From NCBI RefSeq assembly GCF_030372105.1, contig NZ_JAUDBQ010000001.1, positions 248,001 through 312,000 of the forward strand: DNA of 64,000 nt, written 5' to 3'. Positions 8,814-17,305 of the stretch are shown here, piece by piece. The position numbers and the translations under genes were made by a program. A model generated the notes under the pieces. It was not told the origin of the DNA. It saw only the letters and a list, made by a program, of their open reading frames with translations, and searched no databases. Numbering within the stretch: position 1 is the first letter of the stretch; every line of letters starts with the position of its first letter. This DNA comes from Cellulomonas cellasea (GTDB lineage Bacteria; Actinomycetota; Actinomycetes; Actinomycetales; Cellulomonadaceae).

Positions 8814-9230
8814 TCAGGCCGCTGCCGCGGAGTCGACGTCGAGGACCAGAAGCAGCTCGGCGTCGAGCTTGTACGCGCCGAGGATCACGGCGCGGAGGCG
8901 CGCGTCGAGGGTGTCGGGCGGCGACTCGAAGGCCTCGGGGCCGACATCCACCACATCGCCGATCTCGTCGACGAGGAGGCTCACGGGCTCCCCGTCCACC
9001 TGCACCACGACCATCATCGGCTCGGCGCCCTCGGCCAACGGCTCCAAACCCAGCCGGGCGCGCAGGTCGACGGTGAGCACGACCTGCCCGCGCAGGTTCA
9101 CCAGCCCCGCCACGCCCACCGGGGCCAGCGGGACCCGAGTGCGGGTGTGCGCGCGCAGCGCCTCCTGCACGCGCGTCACGGCGACCCCGTACAGGCCGCC
9201 GCCCAGGGTGAAGGTCACGAACTGGCTCAT
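8814..9230 (-). CDS. cheW: Chemotaxis adaptor CheW
   Basis: 138 aa, ATG at 9230 overlapping the cheA stop (ATGA). It is a lone SH3-like CheW domain: MSQFVTFTLGGGLYGVAV, then VGVAGLVNLRGQVVLTVDLRARLG (the NLRG block), and VSLLVDEIGDVV with VILGAYKLDAELLLVLDVD at the end. CheW couples CheA to the receptors in polar arrays. Its direct coupling to cheA and position before a receptor gene are the usual arrangement. Length and motifs are standard. Confidence 0.95.
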   Translation of the reverse strand: MSQFVTFTLGGGLYGVAVTRVQEALRAHTRTRVPLAPVGVAGLVNLRGQVVLTVDLRARLGLEPLAEGAEPMMVVVQVDGEPVSLLVDEIGDVVDVGPEAFESPPDTLDARLRAVILGAYKLDAELLLVLDVDSAAAA

Positions 9231-11611
9231 CGGACGGCCCCCACGAGGTCACGGCTGGCATCGGCGTCGTAGAAGGACGGATCGGCGGCCAGGACGGCGC
9301 CCCGCACGTCCAACAGCTCGGTGACCCGGTCGCCCAGCACCGTCGAGCCCAGCAGGCCGGTGTCGACGATGTCGGAGTGCCGGCCAGCGTCGTCGTCGAC
9401 GATGTCGATGATCTCGTCCACCACGAGCCCGACGCTGCGGTCCTCATGCGTGTAGACGACCAGCAGCAGCTCGGCGGGATCCTCAGCGCCCGCGGCGCCA
9501 TGCGCCCGCAGCACCCGGTCGAGGCGGGCGAGCGGGAGGATCGTGTCGCGGTACTGGATGACCTCCCGGCCGCCGACCAGCTCGACCTGGTCGGCGGGCA
9601 CCAGCTCGAGCCGTGCGACGGACGCCAGCGGCATCGCGACCCGGCGGCCCCGCCCGATGCCGACCACCAGCACCTGCTCGGTGGCGGCCTCCTCCAGCTC
9701 CACGTCGAACTCGCGGGCCGCCCGGGCCAGCTCGCCCTCACTGGTCAGCGCGCGCCGGGCGATGGACTGCACATCCAGGATGAGCGCGACCCGCCCGTCG
9801 CCGAGCACCGTCGCCCCGGCGTACACGCCGATGGACTTCAGCCGCGCCGACAGCGGCTTGACCACGATCTCCTCAGTGTTGAGCACCCGGTCCACCAACA
9901 GCCCGAATCGCTGCTGGTCGGCCTGCACCACGGCGATGACCCCGCCCTGCTCGACTCCCGCCTCGGGGCCCGAGCCGACCTGCAGCACGCCCGCCAGGGA
10001 CACCAGCGGCAGCAGCTCCCCGCGCAGCCGGTAGACCGGCGCCGAGTGCACGTACTCGATGCCCCCACGCGAGCGCTGCGTGTCGAGCGCGACGAGCTCC
10101 AGCAGGCTGACCTGCGGCACCGCGTACAGGTCGCCCGCGCACTCGACCGTCAGCGCCGGCATGATCGCGAGCGTCAACGGGATGCCCAGCCGCCACACCG
10201 TGCCGCGCCCGACCGTCGAGTCGACGTCCACAGCCCCGCCGATGGCCTCGATCTTGGTGCGCACCACATCCATGCCCACACCGCGGCCGGAGACGTTCGT
10301 GACCGACTCCGCGGTGGAGAACCCCGCGTGGAACACCAGGTTGATGATCTCGCCCTGGCTCATCACCGCGAGCTGCTCGGCGGTCCGCAGGCCGCGCTCG
10401 AGCGCCTTGGCGGCGATCTTCTCCGGGTCGATGCCGCGGCCGTCGTCGGAGATCTCCACGACCACCTGCCCGCCCGCGTGGAACGCCCGCATCGACAGCA
10501 GCCCCTTGGGCCGCTTGCCGGCGGCGACCCGCTCGGCGGGCGACTCGATGCCATGGTCGACGGCGTTGCGCACCAGGTGCGTGAGCGGGTCCTTGACGGC
10601 CTCCAGCAGGCTGCGGTCGAGCTCGGTGTCGCCGCCCAGCATCTCGAGCTGCACCTCGCGGTCGCAGTGCGCCGCCAGGTCCCGGACGATGCGCGGCATC
10701 TTGGACCACACGTGCTCGATGGGCTGCATGCGGGTCTTCATGACCCCCTCCTGCAGCTCCCCGGCGATGAGGTTGAGGCGTTGCGCGGTGCGCGTCAGCT
10801 CGGCGTCCTCGCCGCCCGTCGCGAGCCGGGTGATCTGGTTGCGCGCGAGCACGAGCTCCCCGACCTGGCGCATCAGCGCGTCCAGCAGGTCCACGTCGAC
10901 GCGGATCGAGGCGTCGGCGACGCCCCGCGACGATGTGGAGTCGTCAGTGGCCGCCGGCGCGGCGGGAGCAGGGGCTGCGGGGGTGCGCGGCTCGCCGATG
11001 CGGCGCTGCTGCGGCACACCGAGGACGGATTCGGCGGCGGCCGCGGGCGCGGCGGGCTCCGGCGACGGCTCGGGGGTGGCGGACTCGGCGGGGGCAGCAG
11101 GCTCGGTGGCGGCGTCGGGCTCAGTGGGCGCGTCGGGCTCGGGGGCCTCGACAGCGGCGGCGGGCTCAGCAGGCTCTTCGACCTCGGTGGCGGCCGGCGG
11201 CGCGGGCTCGGTCGCGGCCGGGGCTCCGCCGTTCTGCAGCTCGGTGATCGCCATGATCACGTCGTCCACGGCGACGTCGCCCTCGGCGCCGTCCCGGTCG
11301 ATGGCCGCGAGGATCGCGCGCACGGTGTCCACCAGGCGCAGCAGCAGGTCAGTGGTCGGGCCGTCCATCTGGCGGTGGCCGTCGCGCAGCTCGACGAGCA
11401 GGTTCTCCCCCGCATGCGTCACCCGCTCGAGCTGGCTGAACGCGAGGAAGCCGCTGGTGCCCTTGATCGTGTGGACGGTGCGGAAGACGCTGCTGAGCAG
11501 CTCCCGCGAGCCCGGGGACCCCTCGAGCGCGACGAGGTCCTGGTCCAGCTGGTCCAGGTTCTCGTGGCTCTCGACGAGGAACTCGCGAACGATGTCGTCC
11601 ATGTCCTCCAC
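9227..11611 (-). CDS. cheA: Chemotaxis histidine kinase CheA
   Basis: 794 aa from GTG 11611; GGAGG 7 nt upstream supports this start over the ATG at 11602. P1 (HPt) covers about 1-115 with H47 in FRTVHTIKGTSGFL. Residues about 130-235 are a low-complexity Ala/Pro/Glu linker with no recognisable P2 (CheY/CheB-binding) domain. P3 dimerisation begins at about 240 (IRVDVDLLDALMRQVGELVLARNQI). P4 ATPase has N-box HLVRNAVDHGIESP, G1 ISDDGRGIDPEKI and G2 VSGRGVGMDVVR. The C-terminus holds two CheW-like domains (about 505-640 and 660-780), the second with LLVVYTHEDRSVGLVVDEI. It autophosphorylates on receptor signals and feeds both CheY proteins and CheB. Driven by the sigma-28-like promoter at 11663-11692 and followed by cheW. 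Confidence 0.95.
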   Translation of the reverse strand: MEDMDDIVREFLVESHENLDQLDQDLVALEGSPGSRELLSSVFRTVHTIKGTSGFLAFSQLERVTHAGENLLVELRDGHRQMDGPTTDLLLRLVDTVRAILAAIDRDGAEGDVAVDDVIMAITELQNGGAPAATEPAPPAATEVEEPAEPAAAVEAPEPDAPTEPDAATEPAAPAESATPEPSPEPAAPAAAAESVLGVPQQRRIGEPRTPAAPAPAAPAATDDSTSSRGVADASIRVDVDLLDALMRQVGELVLARNQITRLATGGEDAELTRTAQRLNLIAGELQEGVMKTRMQPIEHVWSKMPRIVRDLAAHCDREVQLEMLGGDTELDRSLLEAVKDPLTHLVRNAVDHGIESPAERVAAGKRPKGLLSMRAFHAGGQVVVEISDDGRGIDPEKIAAKALERGLRTAEQLAVMSQGEIINLVFHAGFSTAESVTNVSGRGVGMDVVRTKIEAIGGAVDVDSTVGRGTVWRLGIPLTLAIMPALTVECAGDLYAVPQVSLLELVALDTQRSRGGIEYVHSAPVYRLRGELLPLVSLAGVLQVGSGPEAGVEQGGVIAVVQADQQRFGLLVDRVLNTEEIVVKPLSARLKSIGVYAGATVLGDGRVALILDVQSIARRALTSEGELARAAREFDVELEEAATEQVLVVGIGRGRRVAMPLASVARLELVPADQVELVGGREVIQYRDTILPLARLDRVLRAHGAAGAEDPAELLLVVYTHEDRSVGLVVDEIIDIVDDDAGRHSDIVDTGLLGSTVLGDRVTELLDVRGAVLAADPSFYDADASRDLVGAVR

Positions 11612-11662
11612 GGAGCGCCTCCAGCTGTGCCTCGTCGAGGGCGGTCCACCGACGTCGACTCA

Positions 11663-11692
11663 CTGATCGACAGCGGAGGTGCGCAGTTGAGG
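11663..11692 (-). promoter_or_regulatory. Sigma-28-like promoter of cheA-cheW
   Basis: Minus strand CCTCAA (11692-11687), 16-nt spacer, TCGATCAG (11670-11663). It lies 52 bp before the cheA GTG, between that gene and the csrA-terminator hairpin. First -10 base is T instead of C. Confidence 0.7.
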
Positions 11693-11707
11693 GATGCGGC
11701 GAGGCGT

Positions 11708-11725
11708 CACCGGGTGATCCCGGTG
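11708..11725 (-). terminator. Hairpin terminator of the fliM-csrA operon
   Basis: Perfect 7-bp inverted repeat CACCGGG (11708-11714) and CCCGGTG (11719-11725) with a 4-nt loop, 48 nt past the csrA stop and upstream of the cheA promoter. No T-tract follows. Confidence 0.45.
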
Positions 11726-11773
11726 GGCTCGAGTGCGCTCGCCCGCGCGCTGACCTGCGCGCGGACCGTGCGG

Positions 11774-12046
11774 TCAGCGCCGCCCGACGGCCCCGGACGA
11801 GGGATCGGCGGCGGGACGCGGGCGGGCGACGAGCTCGCGCAGGGCGTCCACGGCGTCGTCGTCGACGGCGCTGGCCTCCACATTGGCGGCCGTCACGGCC
11901 TCGAGGATCTCCGCGCGGTGGATGCGCACGTCCCGCGGGGCGTCGATGCCCAGGCGCACCCCGTCGCTGCGGACCTCGATGACCGTCAGGACGATGTCGT
12001 CGCCGATCATGAGGCGTTCGCCGACGCGACGGCTCAGGACCAACAT
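11774..12046 (-). CDS. csrA: Carbon storage regulator CsrA
   Basis: 90 aa, ATG at 12046. MLVLSRRVGERLMIGDDIVLTVIEV, then VRLGIDAPRDVRIHRAEI, is unmistakable CsrA; these form the five beta-strands of the dimer and the R44-type RNA-binding edge. Residues 55-90 are an Ala-rich tail longer than in E. coli CsrA. In Gram-positive flagellar systems CsrA represses flagellin translation until FliW titrates it; fliW is at 40840 and the fliC leader carries candidate CsrA sites (36630-36671). Last gene of the fliM operon, 57 bp after the FlhF-like gene. Confidence 0.95.
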   Translation of the reverse strand: MLVLSRRVGERLMIGDDIVLTVIEVRSDGVRLGIDAPRDVRIHRAEILEAVTAANVEASAVDDDAVDALRELVARPRPAADPSSGAVGRR

Positions 12047-12103
12047 CCGGTCAGCCTACCGGCGTCCGGCCTCGACGCCCCCGCGCCGCGTCGGCTCGGC
12101 GCG

Positions 12104-13255
12104 TCAGTCCCATCGCGCCCCGGCGCCCAGGCGGTCGCTGAGCGCCGCCGCCCAGGCCACCCGGGTCGCGGGCAGCCCGTCGATCCACGCGACCGGGACG
12201 CCGAGGTCGAGCACCGTCCCCGGCTGCGTGGTCTCGAAGACGCCGCGCACGGCCAGCACGTCGATCCGGCGCCGGGCGCCCGTCTCGGCGAGCCAGCGCG
12301 CGCAGTCGCGCAGCTTGCTGTGCGCGTCCACCACACCCCACACCTGTTCCGGGGCGAAGGCCTCCAGCAGCTCGGCAGCCTCGCCTCGGGACGCGGCGTC
12401 GGGGCCGACGCCGAGGGCGACCACGGCGACCTGCCCGTCGGCGTCGGGGGCCTGCCCGCGCCAGCGCCGCGCGGCGACGACTGTGGCCACCCGCCGCCCG
12501 TGCCCCGCAGTCGCCTCCGCCCGGCCGGCGAGCACCACGCCGGAGGTGGGCTGGCCCAGCCGCTCGGCGAGCTGCATGGCCACTGCGAGCGCCTCGCCCG
12601 CAGGGCCCGCCACGACCACCACGGAGCCCGGCGTGCGGGGCAGGCGCGGCACCGCCGGCAGGGCCTCCAACACGGCGGACAGCAGCACGGGCCCGGTCCC
12701 CGCGACCCGGGCCAGGTAATGCTCGGGCACGCCCAGGTCGCGCAGCGCGTCGCGGCCCACGCCGCCGCTGGACGGCGTGGCCGTGGCGGGGACCAGCGGC
12801 TCGAAGGTGCGCGCGCCCGGCGCCGGCACCTCGACGTCGGCGATCACGGCGCCACCCGCCATCGCGCGGACCTGGTCCAGCACCGAGGCGAACGCCTCCT
12901 CCCCGGTGGACACGCGCGGCCCGGCGTCGGCGGACGACGTCGCCGTGACGCCCTGCCCGGCGAGGGCCGCGAGGTCCTGGCCCGGGGCGGCGTCGATCTC
13001 CGCCGCGTCCGCCGCGGCGAGCAACGCCTCCAGGCCCGACGGCGCGGGGTGCTGGCGCATCGCGCGGGGACGGGTGTGCGGCTCGTCCGCCACGTCCACC
13101 GTCAGCTCGTAGCGCTGGCGGGCGAAGAAGCCGGCGAACCCGCCGGACCGCACCCGCTCGGCGCGCACGATCCGCGCCGAGCTCCCGAACTCGGCGCGCA
13201 CATGCGCCATGAGCTCGGGCAGGTCGGTCCCCTCAAGCAGCAATCGTGTGGACAC
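12104..13255 (-). CDS. FlhF-like protein without a GTPase P-loop
   Basis: 383 aa, GTG at 13255, overlapping the end of flhA by 23 bp, the place where flhF normally sits. The N-terminus (LMAHVRAEFGSSARIVRAER, then GFAGFFARQRYELTV) matches the FlhF B-domain, and residues about 150-245 resemble an SRP-type N domain (LGVPEHYLARV). The G domain, however, is eroded: the P-loop position reads VVVVAGPAGEALAVAMQLAE without GKT/S, and where TKLDE is expected there is VRGVFETTQPGTVLDLG, followed by VPVAWIDGLPATRVAW in place of the usual xPIxYITNGQxVPxDI. It therefore probably does not bind GTP in the normal way. It may be a placement or export factor that lost catalysis. The FlhF relation is an inference from these blocks and from synteny. 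Confidence 0.6.
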   Translation of the reverse strand: MSTRLLLEGTDLPELMAHVRAEFGSSARIVRAERVRSGGFAGFFARQRYELTVDVADEPHTRPRAMRQHPAPSGLEALLAAADAAEIDAAPGQDLAALAGQGVTATSSADAGPRVSTGEEAFASVLDQVRAMAGGAVIADVEVPAPGARTFEPLVPATATPSSGGVGRDALRDLGVPEHYLARVAGTGPVLLSAVLEALPAVPRLPRTPGSVVVVAGPAGEALAVAMQLAERLGQPTSGVVLAGRAEATAGHGRRVATVVAARRWRGQAPDADGQVAVVALGVGPDAASRGEAAELLEAFAPEQVWGVVDAHSKLRDCARWLAETGARRRIDVLAVRGVFETTQPGTVLDLGVPVAWIDGLPATRVAWAAALSDRLGAGARWD

Positions 13256-15290
13256 CGCTCACCATCCCGACGGTCTCGATCTTGACTCCGGAGCCGGTGA
13301 CCTCGGAGTAGGACAGCACAGGGGTGCGCGTCTGGCCGAGCATCACCAGGCGGCGCAGGGCGGGGCGCAGCGCGGGCGCGCACACCAGGACCACGGGGTA
13401 GCCCGCGGCCTCGGCGGCGCCCACGGCGGTGCGCACCTGGGTGAGGATCGACTCGAGGCGGTCGGGCTCCACCAGCAGCTGCGACCCGGCGTCCGACGGG
13501 CGGAGCTGCTCGACGAGGCCCTGCTCGAGTGCCGGGTCGAGGGTGACGACCCGCAGCACGCCCTCGTGGGTGTGCTGCGCGCTGAGCGCGGGGCCGAGCG
13601 CGGCCCGGGCCGCCTCGACGAGCCCCTCCAAGTCGGCGCCCGTCTTCGCGCGCAGGGTCAGCGCCTCGTAGATCCGCGACAGGTCGCGGATGGCGACCTC
13701 CTCGGCGAGCAGCCCTTGCAGCACGCGCTGCACCTCGCCGAGGCTCAGCAGCCCCGGCACCAGCTCCTCGACCACTGACGGGTTGACCTGCTTGACGCCC
13801 TCGGTGAGCACGCGCACGTCCTCGCGGCCCAGCAGGCGCGGCGCGTTCTGGGCGATGATCGAGCCGAGGTGCGTGATGAGCACCGACACCCGGTCCACGA
13901 CTGTGGCGCCGGACAGCTCGGCGGCGTGCCGCAGCTCGGTGGGCACCCACTTGCCCGGCAGCCCGAACACGGGCTCCACGACCGCCTGCCCCGGCAGCGC
14001 CGCGAGGTCGTCGCCGAGGGCGAGCAGCCGGCCCGCGGGCGCCTCGCCCCGGCCGACCTCCACCCCGGAGATGCGCACCACATAGGTGGAGCGCGGCAGG
14101 TCCACGGAGTCGCGGGTGCGCACCGGCGGCACCACGATGCCCAGGTCCATCGCGATCTTGCGGCGCAGCCCGCGCACGCGGGTCAGCAGGTCCCGGTCCG
14201 GTCCCGCGCCGACCAGGTCCACCAGGTCCGGGGCGAGCAGGATCTCCAGGGTGTGCACCCGCATCTGCTCGATGAGCTGCTCGGGGGTGTCGCCTGCGGT
14301 GGGCGCGGCCTCCGCGGCGGCGGAGTTCTTCGCGGCCTGCGCGTCCCGGTCCTCGGTGGCCTTGATGCGCTGCGCGCCGATGAGCAGCGCGGCGCCCACG
14401 ATGAGGAACGGGGGCTTGGGCATGCCCGGCAGCATGGCCAGGGCGATGGCGCCGCAGCCCGCGATGGCGAGCGCCGAGCGGGACTGCATGAGCTGCTTGG
14501 CCGCGGCCGTGCCCATGTCGCCCTCGGCGGTGGCGCGGGTGACGACGATGCCCGTGGACACCGAGAGCAGCAGCGCGGGGATCTGGGTCACCAGGCCGTC
14601 GCCGATGGTCAGCAGGCTGAACCGCTCGAGCGACTCCCCCGCCGTCATCCCCATCTGCACCATGCCGATGACGAACCCGCCCACCAGGTTGATGACCGTG
14701 ATGATGATGCCGGCGATGGCGTCGCCCTTGACGAACTTCGAGCCGCCGTCCATGGCGCCGTAGAAGTCGGCCTCGGCGGCCACGTCGGCGCGGCGCTTGC
14801 GGGCCTGGTCCTCGGTGATGAGCCCCGAGTTGAGGTCGGCGTCGATGGCCATCTGCTTGCCGGGCATCGCGTCGAGGGTGAAGCGCGCCCCGACCTCGGC
14901 GACGCGGCCGGCGCCGTTGGTGATCACGACGAACTGGATGACCACCAGGATCAAGAAGATCACCAGCCCGATGACGAGCGAGCCGCCCACCACGAAGTGC
15001 CCGAACGCGTCGATCACCTGGCCCGCGTAGCCGTCCCGCAGCACGAGCCGCGTCGAGGCCACGTTGAGCCCGAGCCGGAACAGCGTGAACACCAGGATCA
15101 GCGACGGGAAGATCGAGAAGTCCAACGGCCGCTGCACGTACATGCTGGTCAGCAGGATGACGAGCGAGGCCGTGATGTTGATCGCCAGCAGGATGTCGAG
15201 CATCCACGCGGGCAGCGGCACGACCAGCAGCAACACGATGCCGACGACCCCCGCGGGGACGGCGAACTGGGCGATCGGACGGTTCCTCAT
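13233..15290 (-). CDS. flhA: Flagellar export gate protein FlhA
   Basis: 685 aa, ATG at 15290, overlapping a 36-codon ORF by 4 bp. Residues about 10-320 form the multi-helix membrane domain, with the invariant block YVQRPLDFSIFPSLILVFTL, RLGLNVASTRLVL and the proton-relay/FHIPEP-type loop (GARFTLDAMPGKQMAIDADL, then GLITEDQARKRR). Residues about 350-685 form the cytoplasmic ring domain that docks chaperone-substrate complexes, ending IETVGMVSGVHTIAA. It is the largest gate component of the flagellar type III apparatus. Normal length, no damage seen. Co-transcribed with fliM-flhB upstream. Confidence 0.97.
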   Translation of the reverse strand: MRNRPIAQFAVPAGVVGIVLLLVVPLPAWMLDILLAINITASLVILLTSMYVQRPLDFSIFPSLILVFTLFRLGLNVASTRLVLRDGYAGQVIDAFGHFVVGGSLVIGLVIFLILVVIQFVVITNGAGRVAEVGARFTLDAMPGKQMAIDADLNSGLITEDQARKRRADVAAEADFYGAMDGGSKFVKGDAIAGIIITVINLVGGFVIGMVQMGMTAGESLERFSLLTIGDGLVTQIPALLLSVSTGIVVTRATAEGDMGTAAAKQLMQSRSALAIAGCGAIALAMLPGMPKPPFLIVGAALLIGAQRIKATEDRDAQAAKNSAAAEAAPTAGDTPEQLIEQMRVHTLEILLAPDLVDLVGAGPDRDLLTRVRGLRRKIAMDLGIVVPPVRTRDSVDLPRSTYVVRISGVEVGRGEAPAGRLLALGDDLAALPGQAVVEPVFGLPGKWVPTELRHAAELSGATVVDRVSVLITHLGSIIAQNAPRLLGREDVRVLTEGVKQVNPSVVEELVPGLLSLGEVQRVLQGLLAEEVAIRDLSRIYEALTLRAKTGADLEGLVEAARAALGPALSAQHTHEGVLRVVTLDPALEQGLVEQLRPSDAGSQLLVEPDRLESILTQVRTAVGAAEAAGYPVVLVCAPALRPALRRLVMLGQTRTPVLSYSEVTGSGVKIETVGMVSGVHTIAA

Positions 15291-15397
15291 GTGCGGGCCT
15301 TCCTGGCAGCGGGTGCTGCGGGCTCGTCAGGTGCTGCGGGCGCGGGCGTCGGTGGGGCGGCGGGCGGAGGCATGCCGGGCCCGGGTGGCGGGCTCAT
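15287..15397 (-). CDS. 36-codon Pro/Ala-rich micro-ORF between flhB and flhA
   Basis: A 36-aa ORF that exactly fills the gap between flhB and flhA. Its ATG (15397) overlaps the flhB TGA as ATGA, and its own TGA overlaps the flhA ATG as ATGA. The peptide begins MSPPPGPGMPPPAAPP and ends with a basic tail ending ARKART; it has no membrane segment. Such double ATGA coupling is the way every neighbour in this operon is joined, so the ORF is likely translated, at least to carry ribosomes from flhB into flhA. Whether the peptide has a role of its own is unknown. No RBS-like GGAGG precedes flhA other than within this ORF, which supports the coupling idea. Confidence 0.5.
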   Translation of the reverse strand: MSPPPGPGMPPPAAPPTPAPAAPDEPAAPAARKART

Positions 15398-16533
15398 GCC
15401 GCGGCCTCCCGTCGGCGCCGGCCCCGGCGCTCCGGCGCGTCGGGCAGCTCGGGCGCGACGCCCGGCACCCGGTGCTTGCCCGCCGCGGCGCCCCGGCGGC
15501 GCAACGTCATGACGAAGGCCAGCACCCGGGCGACTGCCGTGAACAGGTACTCGGGGACCTCCTCGCCCAGCTCGCAGGCGCCGTGCAGCGCGCGGGCCAG
15601 CGGGATGTCCTCGACCAGGGGGACGTGCTTGGCGGTGGCCTCCTCGCGGATGCGGGTGGCGACGACGCCGGCGCCCTTGGCCACCACGCGCGGCGCGCCC
15701 GACCCCGGCTTGTAGCTGAGCGCGACAGCCACGTGCGTGGGGTTGACCAGGACGACGTCCGCGTCGGCCACCGCGGCCATCATGCGGTTGCGGCTCATGG
15801 CCATCTGCTTGGAGCGGATCGCGCCCTTGAGCAGTGGGTCGCCCTCGGAGCGCTTGTGCTCGTCCTTGACCTCGCGCATCGTCATGCGGGTCTTCTTGCG
15901 GTTGCGGCGCATGACCACGGCGACGTCGGCCACCGCGAGCAGGATGCCCGCGACGATGCCCAGCCGCAGCAGCATCGTCGCGCCGGACGACGCCGAGTCG
16001 ATGAGCTGCGCCAGGGTCAGGCGGCCCGAGCCCATCAGCATCGGCACCATCGACTGGACGCCGAAGTACAGCGCCCCCGCGACCACGCCCGTCTTGAGCA
16101 GCGTCTTGGCGCCCTGCCACCAGGTCTGGCCGCTGAACAGCCGCTTGATCCCGGCGAGCACGTTGAGCTGTTTGACGTTGAGCTTGAGCTTCTTGAAGTG
16201 CACGCCGCCCTGCGCCGCCGCCACAGCCACCGTGATGAGCACGACGAGGGCGAACATCGGCGCGAGGGTGGGCAGGAACGAGCCGAGGCCCTGCTCGAGC
16301 GCGGCGGTGACGGCGCCCTCGCGCGGGTTCGCGGCGATGTCGCGGACGGCGGCGAGCTGCGACTTCGCGGCCTCCCCCGCGGCGCCGATCACCATCGGCA
16401 GCATGAGCGCCGCCGCGCCGAGGCCGATCCACGCCGACAGGTCCTGCGAGCGCGCGAGCTCGCCCTTGCGGCGGACCTCCTTCATCCGCTGCGGAGTGGC
16501 CTTCTCGCTGCGCTCCTGGCCGTCGTTGCTCAT
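15394..16533 (-). CDS. flhB: Flagellar export switch protein FlhB
   Basis: 379 aa, ATG at 16533 with ATGA overlap to fliR. The opening GQERSEKATPQRMKEVRRKGELARSQDL is the FlhB/YscU N-terminal signature. Four transmembrane helices lie between about 30 and 215, then a cytoplasmic linker (KDEHKRSEGDP) and the autocleavage site NPTH in VVLVNPTHVAVALSY at about 275. The C-terminus is extended by about 30 Arg/Pro-rich residues. FlhB changes export specificity from rod/hook to filament substrates when FliK measures hook length; fliK is present at 25250. Confidence 0.97.
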   Translation of the reverse strand: MSNDGQERSEKATPQRMKEVRRKGELARSQDLSAWIGLGAAALMLPMVIGAAGEAAKSQLAAVRDIAANPREGAVTAALEQGLGSFLPTLAPMFALVVLITVAVAAAQGGVHFKKLKLNVKQLNVLAGIKRLFSGQTWWQGAKTLLKTGVVAGALYFGVQSMVPMLMGSGRLTLAQLIDSASSGATMLLRLGIVAGILLAVADVAVVMRRNRKKTRMTMREVKDEHKRSEGDPLLKGAIRSKQMAMSRNRMMAAVADADVVLVNPTHVAVALSYKPGSGAPRVVAKGAGVVATRIREEATAKHVPLVEDIPLARALHGACELGEEVPEYLFTAVARVLAFVMTLRRRGAAAGKHRVPGVAPELPDAPERRGRRRREAAA

Positions 16534-17300
16534 CGGACCACCCCCAGCAGAGCCTCGACGGCGCTGCCCAGCAGGCCGTCGATCACGCCGGGCATCGCGA
16601 GGTACGCGAAGCTCGCGAACGTGAAGGTCATCAAAATCTTCAGCGGGAAGCCCAGCGCGAACGCGTTCATCGCCGGGGACACCCGGGTGAGCAGGCCCAG
16701 CCCCACGTCGGTGAGGAACAGCACCACGATCAGCGGGCCCGCGATCTGCAGCGCCGCCACGAACATCTGGGCGGTGCCGTCCACGAGCGAGCTGCCCAGC
16801 CGGGACAGGTCCAGGGCCGCGCCGATCGGCAGCGCGTCGAAGGTGCGCGCCAGGCCCGCGATCAGCATCTGGTGGCCGTCCGAGGCGAACAGCAGCACCA
16901 CAGCCGTGAACTGGTAGAAACGGGCGAACTGCGCCGCGCTGGTCATGCTCATCGGGTCGAACGCCGCCGCCATCTGGAAGCCGCCGAACTGGTCGATGAA
17001 CGACCCCGCGGCCTGCACGGCGGCGAACACCAGCGCCACCAGGAATCCCAGCGCGCCGCCGATCAGCACCTGCATGACGAGGGCGCCCACGAACCCGGCG
17101 GTGCTGAGCGACTCATCCGCGGGGCCCAGCCGCGGGCTCACCGCGAGCGCCAGGCCCAGCGCCAGCATCGCCTTGACCCGGCCCGGCACCGCGCTGTTCG
17201 CGAACGGCGGGGCGATGACCAGGAACGCGGCGAACCGCACGCCGGCCAGCATCACCAGCTCCACCATCGCCAGCGGCAACGTGACGCTCACCGGGCCCAC
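16530..17300 (-). CDS. fliR: Flagellar export protein FliR
   Basis: 256 aa, ATG at 17300. Six hydrophobic helices with the FliR blocks RFAAFLVIAPPFANSAVPGRVK, FIDQFGGFQMAAAFDPMS and DVGLGLLTRVSPAMNAFALGFPLKI. It forms the core export channel with FliP and FliQ. Overlaps flhB by 4 bp; 5 bp separate it from fliQ. Confidence 0.96.
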   Translation of the reverse strand: MGPVSVTLPLAMVELVMLAGVRFAAFLVIAPPFANSAVPGRVKAMLALGLALAVSPRLGPADESLSTAGFVGALVMQVLIGGALGFLVALVFAAVQAAGSFIDQFGGFQMAAAFDPMSMTSAAQFARFYQFTAVVLLFASDGHQMLIAGLARTFDALPIGAALDLSRLGSSLVDGTAQMFVAALQIAGPLIVVLFLTDVGLGLLTRVSPAMNAFALGFPLKILMTFTFASFAYLAMPGVIDGLLGSAVEALLGVVR

Positions 17301-17305
17301 CGCGC

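Noticed and set aside
9377-13285. A 1302-codon open frame on the plus strand across cheA-flhF
   Set aside because: It is an antisense shadow of real genes: GC-rich third positions remove stops. The product is low-complexity Arg/Gly/His with no domain, while the minus strand encodes clear CheA, CsrA and FlhF-like proteins.
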